From: Firmicutes bacterium CAG:582
GTDB taxonomy: Bacteria > Bacillota_I > Bacilli_A > RF39 > UBA660
Assembly: GCA_000435515.1 (NCBI GenBank)
Contig: FR884159.1
Span: forward strand, 15,103 to 48,804
DNA length: 33,702 nt
Direction: 5' to 3'
Shown here: one piece after another, positions 31,288 to 33,702 of the stretch
How the letters are laid out: each line of letters begins with the position of its first letter
Numbering within the stretch: the stretch's first letter is position 1
Translations under genes and position numbers: made by a program
Notes under the pieces: model-generated
Told to the model about the DNA's origin: nothing
The model's database searches: none
Seen by the model: only the letters and a program-made list of their open reading frames with translations

Positions 31288-31856
31288 TTTAAAGCCTCAA
31301 TAACTTTAACATATATTGGATTAACTAAATGAGCAAGCGTTGGTTCAATGTTTTCAAAGTATTCAATTATTTTGTTGAAATCTATGTTGTTTTCAACAAT
31401 TTTATTTATGTTATTTTTCTTAATATATTCATCTAATTCGGCTTTTGTTTTATAAAATAATTCTCCAATCAATATATTATTTTCAAATACTCCACCATAC
31501 GATCCTTTAACATCAGGAATTAATACCAATTTTTTATTTGTATCATTATCAGATATTCCATACATCGTGATTGAATCTATACTTTTAATGGGAATATTTA
31601 AAGTATATGCTAACATTTTAGCAATGGTAACTCCAATTCTTACACCTGTAAAAGATCCAGGTCCATTAACTACCAATATCTCTTTTATATCATGAATACC
31701 GATATTGTTTCTTTCTATAATTTCATCAATTATTGGCATCGTGTAATCAGAATGATTTCTTAATGATTCTTTTATCTCTTTATCTTTTAATTTTTTGTCT
31801 TTATACAAGGCTATAACCAAATCTAAATCATGAGTATCTATAAATAATGAATACAT
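31284..31856 (-). CDS. tsaB: tRNA t6A synthesis protein TsaB
   Basis: 190 aa, a shortened paralogue of TsaD that bridges TsaD and TsaE. Seen: the N-terminal LFIDTHDLDLVIALY, SLRNHSDYTMPIIDEII, and VVNGPGSFTGVRIGVTIAKMLAY, the family hallmark. The C-terminal half is less conserved, as usual. GGAAGTGAT precedes the ATG and TATAAT (31876-31881, minus strand) with a T-tract upstream is a likely promoter, so tsaB, rimI and tsaD form one unit. Confidence 0.94.
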   Translation of the reverse strand: MYSLFIDTHDLDLVIALYKDKKLKDKEIKESLRNHSDYTMPIIDEIIERNNIGIHDIKEILVVNGPGSFTGVRIGVTIAKMLAYTLNIPIKSIDSITMYGISDNDTNKKLVLIPDVKGSYGGVFENNILIGELFYKTKAELDEYIKKNNINKIVENNIDFNKIIEYFENIEPTLAHLVNPIYVKVIEALK

Positions 31857-31887
31857 ATCATCACTTCCGATAGTTATTATAGCAAAA

Positions 31888-31920
31888 AATAAAAAAAAAA
31901 AATACCATAAGCAGGTATTT
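31888..31920 (-). terminator. Terminator of tsaE
   Basis: Minus-strand AAATACC-TGCTTAT-GGTATTT followed by about 12 T's. It separates tsaE from tsaB, and its first arm overlaps the tsaE stop. Confidence 0.85.
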
Positions 31921-32371
31921 ATAATACATAATTAACTAAATCTTCGTATTTTTGCCCATAAGGTTTCAACACTAGTACACGAGTATTTTCATCAATTACT
32001 TTAAATTTAATTTCTAGTCTTTCATCAGGTAATTTATCTTCAATAAGCTCTGCCCATTCAATTATAGTGACTCCATCACCTTTAAAATAATCATTAAATG
32101 CAATAGTTTCATCAGTATCCTCTATACGATAAACATCCATATGATTTAACTTCATTTCTCCACTTTCATATTCTTTTACAATATTGAAAGTTGGACTAGT
32201 TATATTCTCCGTAATACCTAATGATTTAGCAAAACCCTTAACAAAAACTGTTTTTCCACTTCCAAGTTCGCCATCTAAACAGATTATCATTCCTGGAAAC
32301 TTTTCTGATTCGATATTTTCAGCTAATTCCATAGTATCGTTTTCATTTCTTGATGTATATTTATAATCCAT
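31919..32371 (-). CDS. tsaE: tRNA t6A synthesis ATPase TsaE
   Basis: 150 aa P-loop ATPase. Walker A GELGSGKT (34-41), SPTFNIVKEYESG with HMDVYRIED, and the IIEWAELIED motif identify it. TsaE binds the TsaB-TsaD complex and resets it for another t6A cycle. A longer in-frame start at 32389 coincides with the -10 box (32388-32393), so ATG 32371 with a GGTGA site is chosen. Unlike in many Bacillota it has its own promoter and terminator. Confidence 0.95.
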   Translation of the reverse strand: MDYKYTSRNENDTMELAENIESEKFPGMIICLDGELGSGKTVFVKGFAKSLGITENITSPTFNIVKEYESGEMKLNHMDVYRIEDTDETIAFNDYFKGDGVTIIEWAELIEDKLPDERLEIKFKVIDENTRVLVLKPYGQKYEDLVNYVL

Positions 32372-32387
32372 TCTTATCACCAAATTC

Positions 32388-32417
32388 ATTATAGCAACAA
32401 AGAATTATTTATATCAA
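32388..32417 (-). promoter_or_regulatory. Promoter of tsaE
   Basis: Minus-strand TTGATA (32412-32417), 18 bases, TATAAT (32388-32393). Start about 32381, leader about ten bases, which fixes the start codon at 32371. Confidence 0.68.
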
Positions 32418-32439
32418 TACCTATTTATATATTTTATAA

Positions 32440-32835
32440 TTAATTTACAATTGTTGGAGCTAAATAGGAAAACAAAGGTATATTTCTAAGAATTCCAAAT
32501 AAAATAACAATTATTAATAAAATAATATAAATGCTTTTAGGTAATTTTATGTGAGTTTTAGAAATTTTAAATTTCAAAAAGTCTGCTAGGAAGTATATTA
32601 TACACATTATAAGTAATATAAACACTAGTGGATTATATCTAAACGCTTGATATATATTAAGCTTAAATAGACTTATAAACATTCGTGTAATACCACACCC
32701 TGGACAATATAAACCGGTTATCTTATGAATTACGCAGGGAATTCCTCTCTTAGTAAAGATATATAATATGCCATAAACTAAAAATATTGAAAATGTAACA
32801 ACAAAATAATTTTGATATAACAACTTTTTTTTCAT
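32440..32835 (-). CDS. DUF2752 membrane protein
   Basis: 131 aa with three membrane helices (about 10-27, 65-86, 100-117). Between the first two lies the family motif CPGCGITRMF (44-53), where the two cysteines could bind a metal or form a redox pair. The function of DUF2752 is unknown. GGAGG before ATG 32835 sets the start. Confidence 0.87.
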   Translation of the reverse strand: MKKKLLYQNYFVVTFSIFLVYGILYIFTKRGIPCVIHKITGLYCPGCGITRMFISLFKLNIYQAFRYNPLVFILLIMCIIYFLADFLKFKISKTHIKLPKSIYIILLIIVILFGILRNIPLFSYLAPTIVN

Positions 32836-32893
32836 ATTTTCCTCCAAAAAAAAACTAATATTATTATAATAGTTTAATTATTATTTAACAATA

Positions 32894-33244
32894 TTAATTT
32901 TTAGCTGCATACTTATTTAAATCAGATTGAAGTAAAATCATATTAACAAATGATAAACCAAATAAAGATAATAATAAGTATAGAACAGCACTTGATGAAC
33001 CTGATCTACCGGATTCGTAATTTAAGTTTTCCATTAGTTCACCTTGTTTATACCACCAATAAAAACTGTATATTCCACAAGTTAATATTGATAATAATAC
33101 AACTGTTCCTCCACTTCTCTTTTCTGGATTGTTAGAAATAATATCTACATCCCTTGTTGAATCGGCCATAAAAACCAAATAATAAATTCCACAAGTAACA
33201 AAATATAGAATTATTGATACAGCAATGTTTTTTTCTTTTATCAT
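32894..33244 (-). CDS. DUF4234 membrane protein
   Basis: 116 aa. Three or four membrane helices with the family pattern of two related TCGIYxxxW-like units (YFVTCGIYYLVFMADS and ILTCGIYSFYWWYKQGE), suggesting an internal duplication. The family has no known function. ATG 33244 follows AGGAG; the longer in-frame start at 33265 is rejected. It lies just after the 5S gene. Confidence 0.85.
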   Translation of the reverse strand: MIKEKNIAVSIILYFVTCGIYYLVFMADSTRDVDIISNNPEKRSGGTVVLLSILTCGIYSFYWWYKQGELMENLNYESGRSGSSSAVLYLLLSLFGLSFVNMILLQSDLNKYAAKN

Positions 33245-33326
33245 AAATAAACTCCTCTCTATCAATATAATACCATTATATTAAATTATATCAATAAAAA
33301 AGTGTAAATTAACGCAAAAAAAAATA

Positions 33327-33430
33327 GTTTGCAACTTCCTATTTTCGCTTACACTATCGTCGGCGTTTTAGTGCTTAACTTCTCTGTTCGGCATGGGAAG
33401 AGGTGTGTCCACTAAGCTATCATCACAAAC
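33327..33430 (-). rRNA. 5S rRNA
   Basis: Minus-strand 5S core is clear: CCCATGCCGAACAGAGAAG and TTAAGC, with terminal helix GTTTGTGA/TTGCAAAC. About 104 nt, shorter than the usual 115-120. A run of T's follows directly. Confidence 0.92.
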
Positions 33431-33500
33431 ATATTTTTAACAAATTTATATGATTTTGCTCTTTAAAAACAAGATAATGACTCATCAATTATAATTTATA

Positions 33501-33702
<202 letters not shown>

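Noticed and set aside
33301..33326. A separate terminator for the rRNA operon
   Set aside because: Only a T run is visible; the hairpin would be the 5S terminal helix itself, so no separate feature is called.

Overview
The window reads as a piece of a very AT-rich, low-GC Gram-positive (Bacillota) chromosome that uses the standard code: TGA ends several genes, TGG encodes Trp, and the one tRNA-Trp here has a CCA anticodon. The 104-nt 5S rRNA is short, as in Mollicutes and relatives. Even so, the window carries marks of endospore formation (yunB, two small CotF-like coat proteins, cwlJ). An uncultured gut Bacilli or Erysipelotrichia-type lineage near the Mollicutes branch would fit; this is inference, not a taxonomic call. 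Both window ends fall inside repeat-prone RNA genes (an aberrant tRNA-Val at the left, the 3' part of 23S rRNA at the right), so it looks like a whole contig broken at such genes.

Layout. 1-680: six tRNA genes on the minus strand (Ser, fMet, Asp, Phe, then Leu and Val behind their own promoter). 680-1950: gene-poor DNA with remnants of decayed genes. 2044-8330: a DUF2188 protein, a GSP13/YugI-like S1 protein divergent from an Nfu-type Fe-S protein, an uncharacterised 287-aa protein, a tightly coupled trio containing yutD, then yunB with an unknown membrane protein. 8430-13710: a ferredoxin with a Cys-rich tail, trmL, a cysteine-free thioredoxin-like membrane protein, a probable Mn exporter, a CotF-like pair, an ABC-F ATPase and a CpXC protein. 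13790-17012: a GH25 lipoprotein and a two-gene hypothetical operon. 17045-19657: a surface-protein operon (four short membrane or secreted proteins plus a broken glycine-rich protein). 19664-22474: a radical SAM/SPASM enzyme with three uncharacterised proteins. 22516-27479: tRNA-Trp, a transglutaminase-like membrane protein, DUF4177, a CmpB-like membrane protein, a lipoprotein, an SH3 protein and cwlJ. 27490-32417: phosphoketolase and the t6A genes tsaD, tsaB and tsaE with rimI. 32440-33702: two small membrane proteins (DUF2752, DUF4234), then 5S and 23S rRNA.

Functional threads. Sporulation and germination (yunB, CotF pair, cwlJ) and cell-surface remodelling (GH25, SH3, Gly-rich operon) recur through the window. 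Translation genes are also common: trmL, the t6A set, ABC-F, S1, tRNAs and rRNAs. Phosphoketolase points to a phosphoketolase-based sugar fermentation. Most genes run on the minus strand together with the rRNA, as expected for a leading strand. The most interesting signals are the unrecognised surface operon with its decayed Gly-rich member, the radical SAM cluster, a hairpin in front of cwlJ that combines a terminator with the ribosome binding site, overlapping symmetric promoters at 2949-2993, and the Cys-rich ferredoxin tail.
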